Source: DASWIG01 sp965371445
Lineage (GTDB): Bacteria; Acidobacteriota; Thermoanaerobaculia; Multivoradales; J023
DNA: 64,000 bases
Direction of reading: 5' to 3'
Assembly (NCBI GenBank): GCA_965371445.1
Contig: CBDUYN010000022.1
Coordinates: 1-64,000, forward strand
The notes under the pieces are model-generated. The model was not told the DNA's origin. It ran no database searches and worked only from the letters and a program-made list of their open reading frames with translations. A program made the position numbers and the translations under genes. This document shows, piece after piece, positions 38,598-47,038 of the stretch; within the stretch, counting starts at the first letter, position 1, and each line of letters starts with the position of its first letter.

Positions 38598-38823
38598 CCC
38601 ACCCACTTTGGCAGAGCTCGTCGCGGTGCTGCGCTCGGCTGCGCTTCATGGCCGAGGACGCCGGCCTCGCCGCCGCGGTCACCCGCGCCCGGGAGCTGGA
38701 GGAAGTCGACGGGGCCTTCGTAGGGTGTCCGCTTCTGCGCCTCGACGCCCTGGATCCCGTAACGGGAGACGTCGCGGCGCCGCGGGGCTTGTGCCGACAC
38801 CCGTGCGACTCCCCCCACGAGCC

Positions 38824-39381
38824 TCAGGCGCCGAAGTAGCCCTCGTCATAGGGCGTGCGTACGCTCTCCGAGCAGCCCTGGACGACGTCCACGGTCAGGT
38901 AGCCGGTCACCACCGGCTCGTCGACCGCCGCCGCGTAGCAGAACCCGTCCATCGGCGCTCCGGTGAGCTTCTGGCGCAGCGTCGCCGGATCGAAGCCCGG
39001 CAGAGCGAGCGGCGAGCGACACCCCGGAGGCGGGTCGTCCTCCGGACCCGATGCCGGCGGCAGGCCCTCGAAGAGGATGCTGCGCAGGTCGATCGAGCGT
39101 AGCTCGTAGGCGCCCAGGTAGAGGTCGAAGTCAAGCACCGGGACCGCGCAGTTCGACCACAGGACCACGTGGGTCAGATGGGGACGTGGCGAGAAGTCGT
39201 GGATCGAGATCAGCGTCGTCCGGCCGTCGCTGCCTTCGGCGTCGACTTCGAAGTAGGGGAAAAGGAGCGTCGCTCCGGGGCCGGAGCCGCCGCAGGCCCC
39301 GGACACGGGGGCCGCCAGGGCGAGAGCGCTCAGCGTGCCGGCGAACGCCCAGAGGGTGGCCTGTCGTCTCCAAGTTTTCAT
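38824..39381 (-). CDS. Secreted protein, probably C-terminally truncated
   Basis: 185 aa, ATG with GGAGGAATCCTC upstream. A signal peptide ([15 protein letters not shown]) precedes a mature start [15 protein letters not shown] then [15 protein letters not shown], and [21 protein letters not shown] know this layout from a group of secreted acidobacterial proteins that are usually about twice as long; here the frame stops at DEGYFGA, so the second half is probably lost. Function unknown. A broken kinase gene lies upstream on the same strand. Confidence 0.7.
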   Translation of the reverse strand: MKTWRRQATLWAFAGTLSALALAAPVSGACGGSGPGATLLFPYFEVDAEGSDGRTTLISIHDFSPRPHLTHVVLWSNCAVPVLDFDLYLGAYELRSIDLRSILFEGLPPASGPEDDPPPGCRSPLALPGFDPATLRQKLTGAPMDGFCYAAAVDEPVVTGYLTVDVVQGCSESVRTPYDEGYFGA

Positions 39382-39434
39382 GAGGATTCCTCCGTTGTGA
39401 AAGGACGTGAGGGTTCTTCGTCTTCCGTGTCTTG

Positions 39435-39619
39435 TCACGTTCGAAGCGGCGCACCCTCTCCTTGCTTTCCATCAACTCCGGAGGCAGGACCTTGAGCGCC
39501 ACGGGACGGCGCAAATCCTCGTCCTGGGCTTCGTAGACCTCGCCCATGCCGCCCGCGCCGAGCAGCTTGCGCACCCGGTAACGGCTGATCGAGCAACCTT
39601 GGGTAAGTGTTGAAGACAT
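39435..39619 (-). pseudogene. Truncated Ser/Thr protein kinase (N-terminal lobe only)
   Basis: Starts at ATG 39619 with [20 protein letters not shown] and [14 protein letters not shown]: the glycine loop and the catalytic lysine of Hanks-type kinases. After about 57 residues (VRRFERD) similarity stops abruptly and the frame runs on through unrelated sequence into the leader of the next gene. The C-lobe, with the catalytic loop and DFG, is absent. It is a deletion remnant, not an active kinase. Confidence 0.8.
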
Positions 39620-39803
39620 GCGAAGGTCCTGGTGTTCTAGCGAGGCTCCCCTGTGTCGGGGACCAGCCCGATGTCGCTGGATGACAGCATGCTACCAGCC
39701 TCGAGCTCGTGCAGGCCTGATAGCCAAAACACTTTTCGGCGTCAAACGTGTATTCAGAGAAGAAGGACCGATTCTTGGAATTGACACGACGAGGTAGACG
39801 ACG

Positions 39804-40288
39804 ATGGAAGCTCTCTGGCAGGACCTCCGGTTGGGCCTTCGGGTGCTGGCCCAAAAGCCCGTGTTCACGGCCGTGGCCGTTCTGACCCTGGCGCTCGGTA
39901 TCGGCGCCAATGCGGCGATCTTCTCGGTCGTCAACGCCGTCTTGCTAAAGCCCCTCCCCTTCGAGAATCCCGACGAGCTGGTCCTGGTCTGGGAGACCCA
40001 CCACGGAAAGGGGCTTCCCCTGATGTACGCGTCGCCTCCCAACTACGCCGATTGGCGCTCGCGCAACCAGGTCTTCGACGACGTCGCGGTCTTCCGTCCC
40101 CGGAAGTACTGTCCTGGCGCTTTTTCTGACGCGCTATCTGGAGACGCTGCTTCGGCGTCACGGCCACGGATCCGGCGACGCTCGCCGTGATCTGCGCCGT
40201 GCTGCTGCTGACGGCGGCGCTGGCGTGCTTCGTCCCGGCGTGGCGCGCCAGGGGCGTAGATCCTCTGGAAGCGTTGCGTCACGAGTAG
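39804..40288 (+). pseudogene. Collapsed ADOP (MacB/FtsX-type) ABC permease
   Basis: The start is intact: [19 protein letters not shown] then [20 protein letters not shown] and [16 protein letters not shown], the N-terminus of acidobacterial duplicated orphan permeases (normally about 800 residues). At about 40110 the sequence jumps, in another frame, to the C-terminal end ([12 protein letters not shown]). After one more frameshift near 40153 it reads [20 protein letters not shown] and PAWRARGVDPLEALRHE followed by TAG. So a large internal deletion and two frameshifts have removed most of the gene. Bases 40289-40519 hold no gene I recognise; a TATACT at 40373-40378 may be a -10 for the next gene. 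Confidence 0.85.
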
Positions 40289-40519
40289 GGGCGTTCACCT
40301 GCCGCGCTCAGGCCGCCGGGGGAGCTGAAACGGGAGAGCTTCGGCGGACGGGCATTCGAGCCCGTTTCGGCTATACTCCGCGCCTATGTCCGTCAGCGAC
40401 CGCTCAGGCCGTCGGCAAAACGAAGCTGGTCAGGGTGGATCGATCGGGTCAACGACGGATGGTCGTGGGGAACGGGCGCCGACGTCGCCGGGCCCCTGAG
40501 GCGAGCAAAGGAGGCGAAT

Positions 40520-42115
40520 GTGAGAAGTCGAAGCGAAGCGAGGTTTCAGAATCCGTTGGACGTAGTTTCGGCGGCGGTTCTGCTGCTCGTCCTGACATCT
40601 TGCGGCGGTGGGGAGCCGGCCGCCGAGGCGCCGGCCGCACCCGGTGCCGCCCAGGCGGCGGAAATCGATATCGCAGGCCTCAACGGGCCGCGCGGAATCC
40701 GGGTCAACCAACCGGAGGCGCAATCCGGCTACACGTTGTTCGCACCGATCCTCTCGGATACTACCTATCTGATCGACAACGCGGGGCAGGTCGTGCATGC
40801 CTGGAAAGCGGTTTTCGCGCCAGGGGGTGGCATCTACCTGCTTGAGAACGGCAACCTCTTGCGCCCGGCGCGCGAGCCCGAAGTCAAGAGGTTCTCCGGC
40901 GGTGGCCAGGGCGGCAGGATCCAGGAGCTCACCTGGGACGGCGAGGTGGTGTGGGACTTCCTGTTTGCCAGCGACGAGCACCTGCAGCATCACGACGTCG
41001 AGGTTCTGCCGAACGGCAATGTCCTGGCCATCGCCTGGGAGCACAAGAGCGCCGACGAAGTCCGCCGGGCCGGCCGATTTCCGACCAAAGTGCCGGCGGC
41101 CGGCCTGTGGCCGGACCTGGTGGTCGAGATCGAGCCCCAGCGGCCGAACGGCGGACGGATCGTCTGGGAGTGGCACGCCTGGGACCACCTCGTGCAGAAC
41201 CACAACAAGAGGTTGCCCAGCTACGCCGAGCCCTCGGAGAGGCCGGGCCGAATCGACATCAACGCGGGCCTCCCTCCGGAGACGAGCCCGGAAGAGCTCG
41301 AGAAGTTGAAGGCCCTCGGGTACGTCTCTTCCGACACGACGCAAGAGGACCTCCGATCCGACCTCTTTCACACCAACTCGGTCGATTACAACGCCGAGCT
41401 CGACCAGATCGTCCTCAGCGTACCGCGTTACAACGAGATCTGGATCATCGATCACAGCACCACCACCGAGGAAGCCGCGGGCAGCAGCGGGGGCCGCTGG
41501 GGACGGGGAGGCGATCTGTTGTATCGCTGGGGGAATCCGGCCGCCTACGGCCGCGGCGACGAGAGCTCCCAACGTTTGTTCTCCCAACACGACGTGCGCT
41601 GGATTCCCGACGGGCGTCCGGGAGCCGGCAACTTGACGGTGTTCAGCAACCGCATGGGCGATGACTCGGGGCGGTTCTCGGCGGTCTACGAGATCGTGCC
41701 GCCGGTGGCAACCGACGGGCGCTACCTCGTCCCTCAGGAAGGCCCTTTCGGCCCGGCGGAACCGGTCTGGTCGTACCGGGGAACCGGTGAGAGATTCTTC
41801 TACGCCCCGTTCGTTTCAGGCGCCGAGCGCCAGCCCAACGGCAACACGCTCATCTGCTCCGGGGCCCAGGGTCGCTTCTTCGAAGTCACACCCGACGGTG
41901 AGATCGTCTGGGAGTTCTGGGACCCGAGGCAGGGCCAGGTCCGCCTGCCGGACGGCTCGCCGCCCCAACCGGTGAACGAGTTCACCCACGCCGTGTTTCG
42001 CGTCACCAGAATCTTGCCGAACCACCCGGCTCTACGCGGCCGCGAGCTGCAGCCACTCGACCCGCAGCCACCCATCGAGGTTGCGTACGAGGGCGCCGAC
42101 GGATCTTCGGGGTAG
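40520..42115 (+). CDS. Arylsulfotransferase-like (ASST) lipoprotein
   Basis: 531 aa with a GTG start behind AAAGGAGG. The signal ends in a lipobox (LLLVLTSCGGG). The mature protein has the beta-propeller pattern of arylsulfate sulfotransferases: GYTLFAPILSDTTYLIDNAG, VVHAWKA, HHDVEVLPNGNVLAIAWE, FHTNSVDYN, FSQHDVRWIPDG and ITPDGEIVWEF-like VTPDGEIVWEFWDP. Conserved histidines (H in QHHDVEV and FSQHDV) fit the catalytic site, not proven. An insert ELEKLKALGYVSS resembles the tail motif of sulfatases. It would act on sulfate esters or phenols in the periplasm; no sulfatase gene is near. Confidence 0.85.
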   Translation: MRSRSEARFQNPLDVVSAAVLLLVLTSCGGGEPAAEAPAAPGAAQAAEIDIAGLNGPRGIRVNQPEAQSGYTLFAPILSDTTYLIDNAGQVVHAWKAVFAPGGGIYLLENGNLLRPAREPEVKRFSGGGQGGRIQELTWDGEVVWDFLFASDEHLQHHDVEVLPNGNVLAIAWEHKSADEVRRAGRFPTKVPAAGLWPDLVVEIEPQRPNGGRIVWEWHAWDHLVQNHNKRLPSYAEPSERPGRIDINAGLPPETSPEELEKLKALGYVSSDTTQEDLRSDLFHTNSVDYNAELDQIVLSVPRYNEIWIIDHSTTTEEAAGSSGGRWGRGGDLLYRWGNPAAYGRGDESSQRLFSQHDVRWIPDGRPGAGNLTVFSNRMGDDSGRFSAVYEIVPPVATDGRYLVPQEGPFGPAEPVWSYRGTGERFFYAPFVSGAERQPNGNTLICSGAQGRFFEVTPDGEIVWEFWDPRQGQVRLPDGSPPQPVNEFTHAVFRVTRILPNHPALRGRELQPLDPQPPIEVAYEGADGSSG

Positions 42116-42404
42116 TCGCGGAAGGCGACAGGAGAGAGACCAAGCATCGCCATACCGTCGGCTGGCTGAGTGCTTCTACGGCCTCGGCCAGGAAGATCTG
42201 CGTCCAGCCCTGTGCTATCTCGTCATTTTAGCCTGCCAACGGCCCATTGAACGCCGCCAGAAGGGACATCATGACCAAACCTCGCTCAATCTCGTCGCTT
42301 GGTCGGTCGCCACGCTCGTGGAGCCCGCTTCCGCAGCACGCAGAGCGGTTCTCCGTACGCCAAACCGGTCGTAAACCGCTGAAAACAAAGGACTTCTAAA
42401 CGGG

Positions 42405-42474
42405 TGGCACCTCAGGAGGGGCACCTCGGACTTGTGAAACACTTGGCACCTCAAGAGGGGCACCTCAAGAGGGC
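42405..42474. repeat. Four copies of a GGCACCTCAAGAGGG-type repeat
   Basis: GGCACCTCAGGAGGG, GGCACCTCGGA, GGCACCTCAAGAGGG and GCACCTCAAGAGGG within 70 bases. The unit is the same type as the reverse complement of the 15-mers at 38539-38597. The 42116-42404 gap before it has one weak 42-codon ORF (42270-42398) with AGAAGGG upstream that I cannot identify. Confidence 0.65.
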
Positions 42475-42500
42475 CTCGCGGTTGCGAAGCTCGCTCCTGT

Positions 42501-42529
42501 TTGCATTCCCATACGATTTTGTGTATGAT
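42501..42529 (+). promoter_or_regulatory. Sigma70-like promoter for the BNR-repeat gene
   Basis: TTGCAT (42501-42506), a 17-base spacer and TATGAT (42524-42529). The GTG start codon is 6 bases past the -10, so the mRNA probably begins at or next to the start codon (leaderless). Confidence 0.55.
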
Positions 42530-42535
42530 AGCATC

Positions 42536-44806
42536 GTGCGACGAATCGTCCTCGACATCAACGTCTTGACCGCGACGCTGGCTTGCCTTGCCGTCTGGCT
42601 TGCCACCGCCGCGACTGCCAGCGTCCACGAGTGGAAGCCCTTCGCCCCCACCGTCGCCCACGTCCACGACCTGGCGATCGATCCACAAGGTCCCTGGAAG
42701 GTCTACGCCACGACCCCGGACGGGTTGCTCCTGACCAACGACGGCGGGGCGACCTGGAGCCGCACCGAAGAGGCCGGCATCCCCTTTAGAGAGAACGATC
42801 GCTTCGTCGTGGCGATCGATCCTCAGGACCCCTTGACCGTCTACGCCGTCACCTCCTGCGAGCTCTCGAAGAGCGTCGATGGCGGCCACTCCTGGAGCCG
42901 CATCCCGTTGGCCGACTTCGAGACCTGCGCCATCACCGATCTCACGATCGACCCCCAGCGCCCCACCACCCTCTATGCCACGAACGATTACGGCGGCACA
43001 GGGCGACACGCCGAAGGCACGATCCAGAAGAGCGAGGACGCAGGCACCGTCTGGACGGACATCAGCGACGGGATCTGGGCCGCGGCCTTCTACGCTGTCG
43101 TGGTCGATCCGAGCCAGTCCTCCACCCTCTACGCCGGCACCTCGGCCGGCGTGTGGAAGAGCGTCGACGGCGGCGCGTCCTGGAGCGAAGCCCGGACAGG
43201 CTTACCCCGCCGGGGGAGCGTGTTCGCCCTGGCGATCGATTCCCGCCGTCCGTCGACTCTCTACGCGGGGAGCGACGACGGCGTCTACAAGAGCAGCGAC
43301 GGCGGGCTTTCCTGGGAGAGCTCCCCCCAGGCCGAATTGGGCGCGCCGGTCGACCTCCTGCGGATCGCCCCCGACGATCCCGACGTCGTTTATGCCGGCA
43401 CCCGCACCCGGGGAATCCACAAGAGCCGCGACGGCGGGCACACTTGGACAGCGATCACGCGCCGCGCGGGCCGCCGCCGGGTGAAGGCCCTGGCGCTTCA
43501 TCCCCGCGATCCCGCGATCGTCTATGCCGGCAACCACGGGGCCGGGATGCTCAAGAGCCTCGACGGCGGCGACAGCTGGCGAGTCGTCGAGACCGGGACC
43601 AGGCGCCGTGCCACACTTCTCGCCCTGGCGATCGGGCAGCGTTTCGCCACCACCTTCTACGCCGGGACCCGCAACGCCGGAGTCTTCAAGAGTGACGACG
43701 AGGGACGCACCTGGTACCCCGCAAGCCTCGGCCTTGAAGCCGACGAGGTCACCGTGCTGACGATCGACCTCGGCCGGCCCGCGATCGTCTACGCCGGCAC
43801 TTACGGTGACGGTGTGTGGCACTCTCAAAACGGCGGCCGCTCCTGGAGCCCCTCTTCCCGGGGTCTGCGAAGGGCCGAGATCGTCGCTCTGGTGATCGAT
43901 CCCGACGTGCCCGACTCCGTCTACGCAGCGACCGACCGGGGCCTCTACATAAGCGCCAACGGTGGGAGATCCTGGTCGCGAAAAGCATTCCCCGAAGAGT
44001 GGGTGTGGGCGTTCGCGATCTCTCCGCACAGATCGTCGATCCTCTATGCCAGCACCTACGAGGACCTCTACAGGAGCACGGATCGGGGCCGCACCTGGCA
44101 GAGGATCGGGCACGACAGCCTGCCCGACAGTGGCATCCACGCTGTGGCGCCCGATCCGCGTCGGCCCGGTGTCGTCTACGCCGGCACCCTTGAGGGTGTC
44201 TACAAGAGCGTCGACGAGGGCCGCACCTGGATTCACGCCTGCGAGGCGTGCCGTGCCATCTACCAGGTAATCGTCGATCCCCGGTCTCCGTCGCGCGTCT
44301 ACGCCCGGGGCTACGACACGATCTTCGAGAGCCTCGATGGTGGCGGATCCTGGAGCGGCTTCGAGGGCCGGCCGGGAAACTCTGCGCGAACCCTGGTGCT
44401 TCATCCCTGGAGTCCGTCCACCATCTACCAGGGGGGGGACCAGCTGAGCCGTCCCCGTTGCGGCGAGACGGCCCTCTGCTTCCACCAGGAGCGTTTCACG
44501 GTCGAGGTGGTGTGGCGCGACGGCCGCGGCGGCACGGGCCTGGGCCGGCCGGCGCCAGCCTGGTCGCACGACTCGGGCGTCCTTTGGTTTTTCGACGAGG
44601 AAAACTGGGAGATGCTCGTCAAGGTGCTCGACGGCTGCGGCATCAACGACCGTTTCTGGGTCTTCGCCGCGGCGAGCACCGACGTCGAGTACGGTCTGCG
44701 CGTCACCGACACGCTGAGCGGCTACGTGAAAAGCTATTTCAATCCCCTGGGCCGCGCTGCCGCCGCCCTGACCGACACTGCCGCTTTCGCCACCTGCTCA
44801 CGATAA
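42536..44806 (+). CDS. Large secreted BNR/sortilin-type propeller protein with shared C-terminal domain
   Basis: 756 aa from GTG 42536. An N-terminal hydrophobic signal (LTATLACLAVWLATAATA) is followed by about 13 repeats of the type DPQxPxTVYAGT..GVxKSxDGGxSWS (for example STLYAGTSAGVWKSVDGGAS), as in BNR/VPS10-like beta-propellers. The last ~115 residues (from CGETALCFHQERFTV) match the C-terminal domain of the sugar dehydrogenase at 27817. The first residues, VRRIVLDINVL, resemble a PIN-toxin N-terminus. I chose GTG because the longer frame reads through repeats and the promoter. The role is likely extracellular or surface binding; substrate unknown. Confidence 0.82.
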   Translation: MRRIVLDINVLTATLACLAVWLATAATASVHEWKPFAPTVAHVHDLAIDPQGPWKVYATTPDGLLLTNDGGATWSRTEEAGIPFRENDRFVVAIDPQDPLTVYAVTSCELSKSVDGGHSWSRIPLADFETCAITDLTIDPQRPTTLYATNDYGGTGRHAEGTIQKSEDAGTVWTDISDGIWAAAFYAVVVDPSQSSTLYAGTSAGVWKSVDGGASWSEARTGLPRRGSVFALAIDSRRPSTLYAGSDDGVYKSSDGGLSWESSPQAELGAPVDLLRIAPDDPDVVYAGTRTRGIHKSRDGGHTWTAITRRAGRRRVKALALHPRDPAIVYAGNHGAGMLKSLDGGDSWRVVETGTRRRATLLALAIGQRFATTFYAGTRNAGVFKSDDEGRTWYPASLGLEADEVTVLTIDLGRPAIVYAGTYGDGVWHSQNGGRSWSPSSRGLRRAEIVALVIDPDVPDSVYAATDRGLYISANGGRSWSRKAFPEEWVWAFAISPHRSSILYASTYEDLYRSTDRGRTWQRIGHDSLPDSGIHAVAPDPRRPGVVYAGTLEGVYKSVDEGRTWIHACEACRAIYQVIVDPRSPSRVYARGYDTIFESLDGGGSWSGFEGRPGNSARTLVLHPWSPSTIYQGGDQLSRPRCGETALCFHQERFTVEVVWRDGRGGTGLGRPAPAWSHDSGVLWFFDEENWEMLVKVLDGCGINDRFWVFAAASTDVEYGLRVTDTLSGYVKSYFNPLGRAAAALTDTAAFATCSR

Positions 44807-44815
44807 GCCGGACGT

Positions 44816-44851
44816 GGCCGGGTGCCGAGGTGGGGGGCACCCCGCCCGGCC
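44816..44851. terminator. GC-rich hairpin after the BNR gene
   Basis: GGCCGGG-TGCC at the 5' side and GGCA-CCCCG-CCCGGCC at the 3' side form an imperfect stem ten bases past the stop codon. No T-run follows, so intrinsic termination is uncertain. Confidence 0.4.
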
Positions 44852-44959
44852 CGGTCCACCTGTATCGCCGCCGTATCGGCTGCCCCAACCCCCCCGGTCG
44901 GTCCACCCCTAAGGCGGAATCGGCGCCGCCGAGAGGGCGATTCACGTTTTGCGAGTTTC

Positions 44960-44975
44960 TACCGACCAGTCGGTA
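44960..44975. promoter_or_regulatory. TetR-type operator-like palindrome
   Basis: TACCGACCAGTCGGTA, a perfect 7+2+7 palindrome of the kind bound by TetR-family repressors. It lies between the ends of two convergent genes with no TetR gene in the window, so it may be the leftover of a lost module. The rest of 44852-45058 shows nothing else. Confidence 0.45.
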
Positions 44976-45058
44976 AAGTTTGCAGGCCGGAAGGGCCTGG
45001 AAGCGTTGCGAAAGCGTCCTGCAGCAGCCGTGGGGGAACGGGAAGGTCCATGCGCTGG

Positions 45059-45715
45059 TTAGACGGATTCGCCCCCGTCAATGTGTCCTTTCTCAATCGT
45101 GAAACGCATGATCGGTCGCGTGTTTGAACGCCGTAGTACTTCCCGAAATCCCGCCTTCCTGAATGCCGATGGGGTTCCGGTCCAGACGAACGGATCCGGA
45201 GTGTGCTCCATGGTCGGCTCGGTGGGATAACCCTCGACAATCGTTGCGCCGCGCTTGGCGGCAAACTCAACGGCCGCCTTCAGCATGGAGATAGAGATCC
45301 CTTTCCGCCGGTACGGCTTCAGGACGAACAAGCACGAAATCGACCAGACCGGCACGTCATCAATGGGTTGGAGCACCCTGGAACGCTCCAAGAAGGTATA
45401 CGTTTCGCGTGGCGCCACCGCGCACCAAGCGATCGGCTGCTTTCCCAGGTAGCCCAACACTCCCGGTCTCTCTCCCGCCGTCACGATCTTCTTGAAAGCG
45501 CGCTTGTTCCGAGCACCTTTGCCGGCAACCCAGTCCTTGTTTCGCAACCGCCATGCCATGCACCAGCACCCTCCGCAGGCGCCGCGTTCTCCGAAAAGCG
45601 TTTCTATGTTCGACCACCGCAAAGCCGTGGCCGGGTGAAACTTCAAGCTGGATAAGATCGTGGATCTCTTGACCATGTTGCTCATACGAGTGTGGTTATC
45701 CGCACTAACCGTCAT
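45059..45715 (-). CDS. GNAT-family N-acetyltransferase
   Basis: 218 aa at most. It has the GNAT acetyl-CoA segment VLKPYRRKGISISMLKAAVEFA and a preceding strand SISCLFV. The N-terminus carries GERGACGGCWCMAWRLR, a cysteine-rich signature seen in a subgroup of GNAT proteins. Start choice is open: ATGs at 45715, 45685 and 45676 are in frame and none has a clear RBS. Codon use is less GC-rich than the flanks, suggesting acquisition. Acceptor substrate unknown. Confidence 0.82.
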   Translation of the reverse strand: MTVSADNHTRMSNMVKRSTILSSLKFHPATALRWSNIETLFGERGACGGCWCMAWRLRNKDWVAGKGARNKRAFKKIVTAGERPGVLGYLGKQPIAWCAVAPRETYTFLERSRVLQPIDDVPVWSISCLFVLKPYRRKGISISMLKAAVEFAAKRGATIVEGYPTEPTMEHTPDPFVWTGTPSAFRKAGFREVLRRSNTRPIMRFTIEKGHIDGGESV

Positions 45716-45806
45716 GCATCAGGGGCTCGGGAACCACCGTCTTCTGGTGTCGGAAGGTCTCGGTGCTGTGCTCATGGCTATGTGGATAGTAGTGAGCCAC
45801 TTGCCG

Positions 45807-46973
45807 TCAGTCGTCGTCGAGGGGCTCGACGTCCTCCTGCAGGCGTTGGAGAGCGACGGCGCGGATCTTGGGCGATAGCGGATACGAGTCGCTCCCGGCA
45901 TGGACGACGACGATCTCGTCGAGCTTCAGGCTCTCGTACGCCGTATGCATCGAGCGCGTGGTGCCAGGGCTCGTTGTCAGCTTGACCTCGAACCCTCGGC
46001 TGTCGCCACCCCGCCGGATCAGGAGGTCGAGCTCGGCCCCGGTGTGAACGCCCCAGAAGAAGCACTCTTCGGGCCGCGCCCCGAGGTGGTCGACGACGGC
46101 CTGGATCACGAACCCCTCCCACGAGGCCCCCCGCTTGGGATGACTGAGGAGGTCGTCTCGGGAGCGTATGCCGAGAAGCGCATGGAGCAGACCGCTGTCG
46201 GTGAGGTAGATCTTGGGCGACTTCACCTGCCGCTTGGCGAGGTTCTCGAACCAGGGATTCAGCCGCCGCGCCATGAAGGTCGAGCACAGCGTGTCGAGGT
46301 AGCCCTTCACGGTCTTCTGGGTGACGCCGAAGGCACGGCCGAGCTCGGAGGCGTTCCAGTGGTCTCCGTGGTAGGAGGCCATCATCGACCAGAACCGGCG
46401 CAGGGTGGCCGCCGGCAGCCGGATGCCGAGATCCGAGAGGTCGCGCTCCAGGTAGGTGCGGATGAACTGCTCCCGCCAGCGCCTCGACGCACCCTCCGAC
46501 GCGGCGAGGTAGGATCGGGGGAAACCGCCACGGAGCCACAGTCGCTTCAGCGCATCCTGACCGAGCTCGCCCAGCGAGAGCCCACCGAGCTCGTGATAGG
46601 CGATCCGCCCGGCCAACGACTCGGAGCTTTGCCGCAGAAGCTCCGGGGAGGCGCTGCCCAGGACCAGGAAACGGGCGGGGACGTCGTCGCGGTCGACCAG
46701 GACCCGCAACGTCGGAAAAAGCTCCGGCCGCAACTGGACCTCGTCGAGGATGACGAGACCCTTCAACCCCTCGAGGGCGAAGAGCGGGTCCTGCAGGCGT
46801 CCCAGATCCCGTGAGCTCTCCAGGTCGAAGTAGGTCACCGGCCCCTCGACGGACGCTGCGAGCTGGCGTGCCAGCGTCGTCTTGCCCACCTGCCGGGCCC
46901 CGATCAGGCCGACGACGGGGAACTCCGCGAGCAGCGCCTGGAGGTGTCTGAGGTGGGTGTCGCGCTCGATCAC
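45807..46973 (-). CDS. AAA_14/DUF4143 ATPase
   Basis: 388 aa with a GTG start. Walker A is GLIGARQVGKTTLARQL, Walker B GLVILDEVQ, with sensor region FLVLGSASPEL; a winged-helix part (WNASELGRAFGVTQKTVKGY) follows and the C-terminal DUF4143 nuclease-like domain has YLTDSGLLHALL and GAELDLLIRRG..GFEVKL. The last motif (E-L-D ... E-V-K) matches PD-(D/E)xK-type nuclease cores. These solitary ATPases are frequent mobile-like genes of unknown role. An inverted repeat covers its promoter region. Confidence 0.92.
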   Translation of the reverse strand: MIERDTHLRHLQALLAEFPVVGLIGARQVGKTTLARQLAASVEGPVTYFDLESSRDLGRLQDPLFALEGLKGLVILDEVQLRPELFPTLRVLVDRDDVPARFLVLGSASPELLRQSSESLAGRIAYHELGGLSLGELGQDALKRLWLRGGFPRSYLAASEGASRRWREQFIRTYLERDLSDLGIRLPAATLRRFWSMMASYHGDHWNASELGRAFGVTQKTVKGYLDTLCSTFMARRLNPWFENLAKRQVKSPKIYLTDSGLLHALLGIRSRDDLLSHPKRGASWEGFVIQAVVDHLGARPEECFFWGVHTGAELDLLIRRGGDSRGFEVKLTTSPGTTRSMHTAYESLKLDEIVVVHAGSDSYPLSPKIRAVALQRLQEDVEPLDDD

Positions 46974-46978
46974 GGGAG

Positions 46979-47029
46979 GATTTTACCATGAAAATTGGGA
47001 GACGAGATCCTGATTTTCATGGAAAAATC
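46979..47029 (-). promoter_or_regulatory. Inverted repeat over the ATPase promoter
   Basis: 17-base arms at 46979-46995 and 47013-47029 (GATTTTACCATGAAAAT and its near reverse complement, one mismatch) flank a 17-base spacer. On the minus strand one arm contains TAAAAT (46985-46980), a likely -10, only six bases before the GTG start. An operator overlapping a leaderless promoter is the simplest reading. Confidence 0.5.
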
Positions 47030-47038
47030 TCCCTCCGG

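Noticed and set aside
42270..42398. 42-codon ORF with AGAAGGG upstream
   Set aside because: Short, basic, no similarity to anything known to me, in a repeat-flanked gap; not enough to call a gene.
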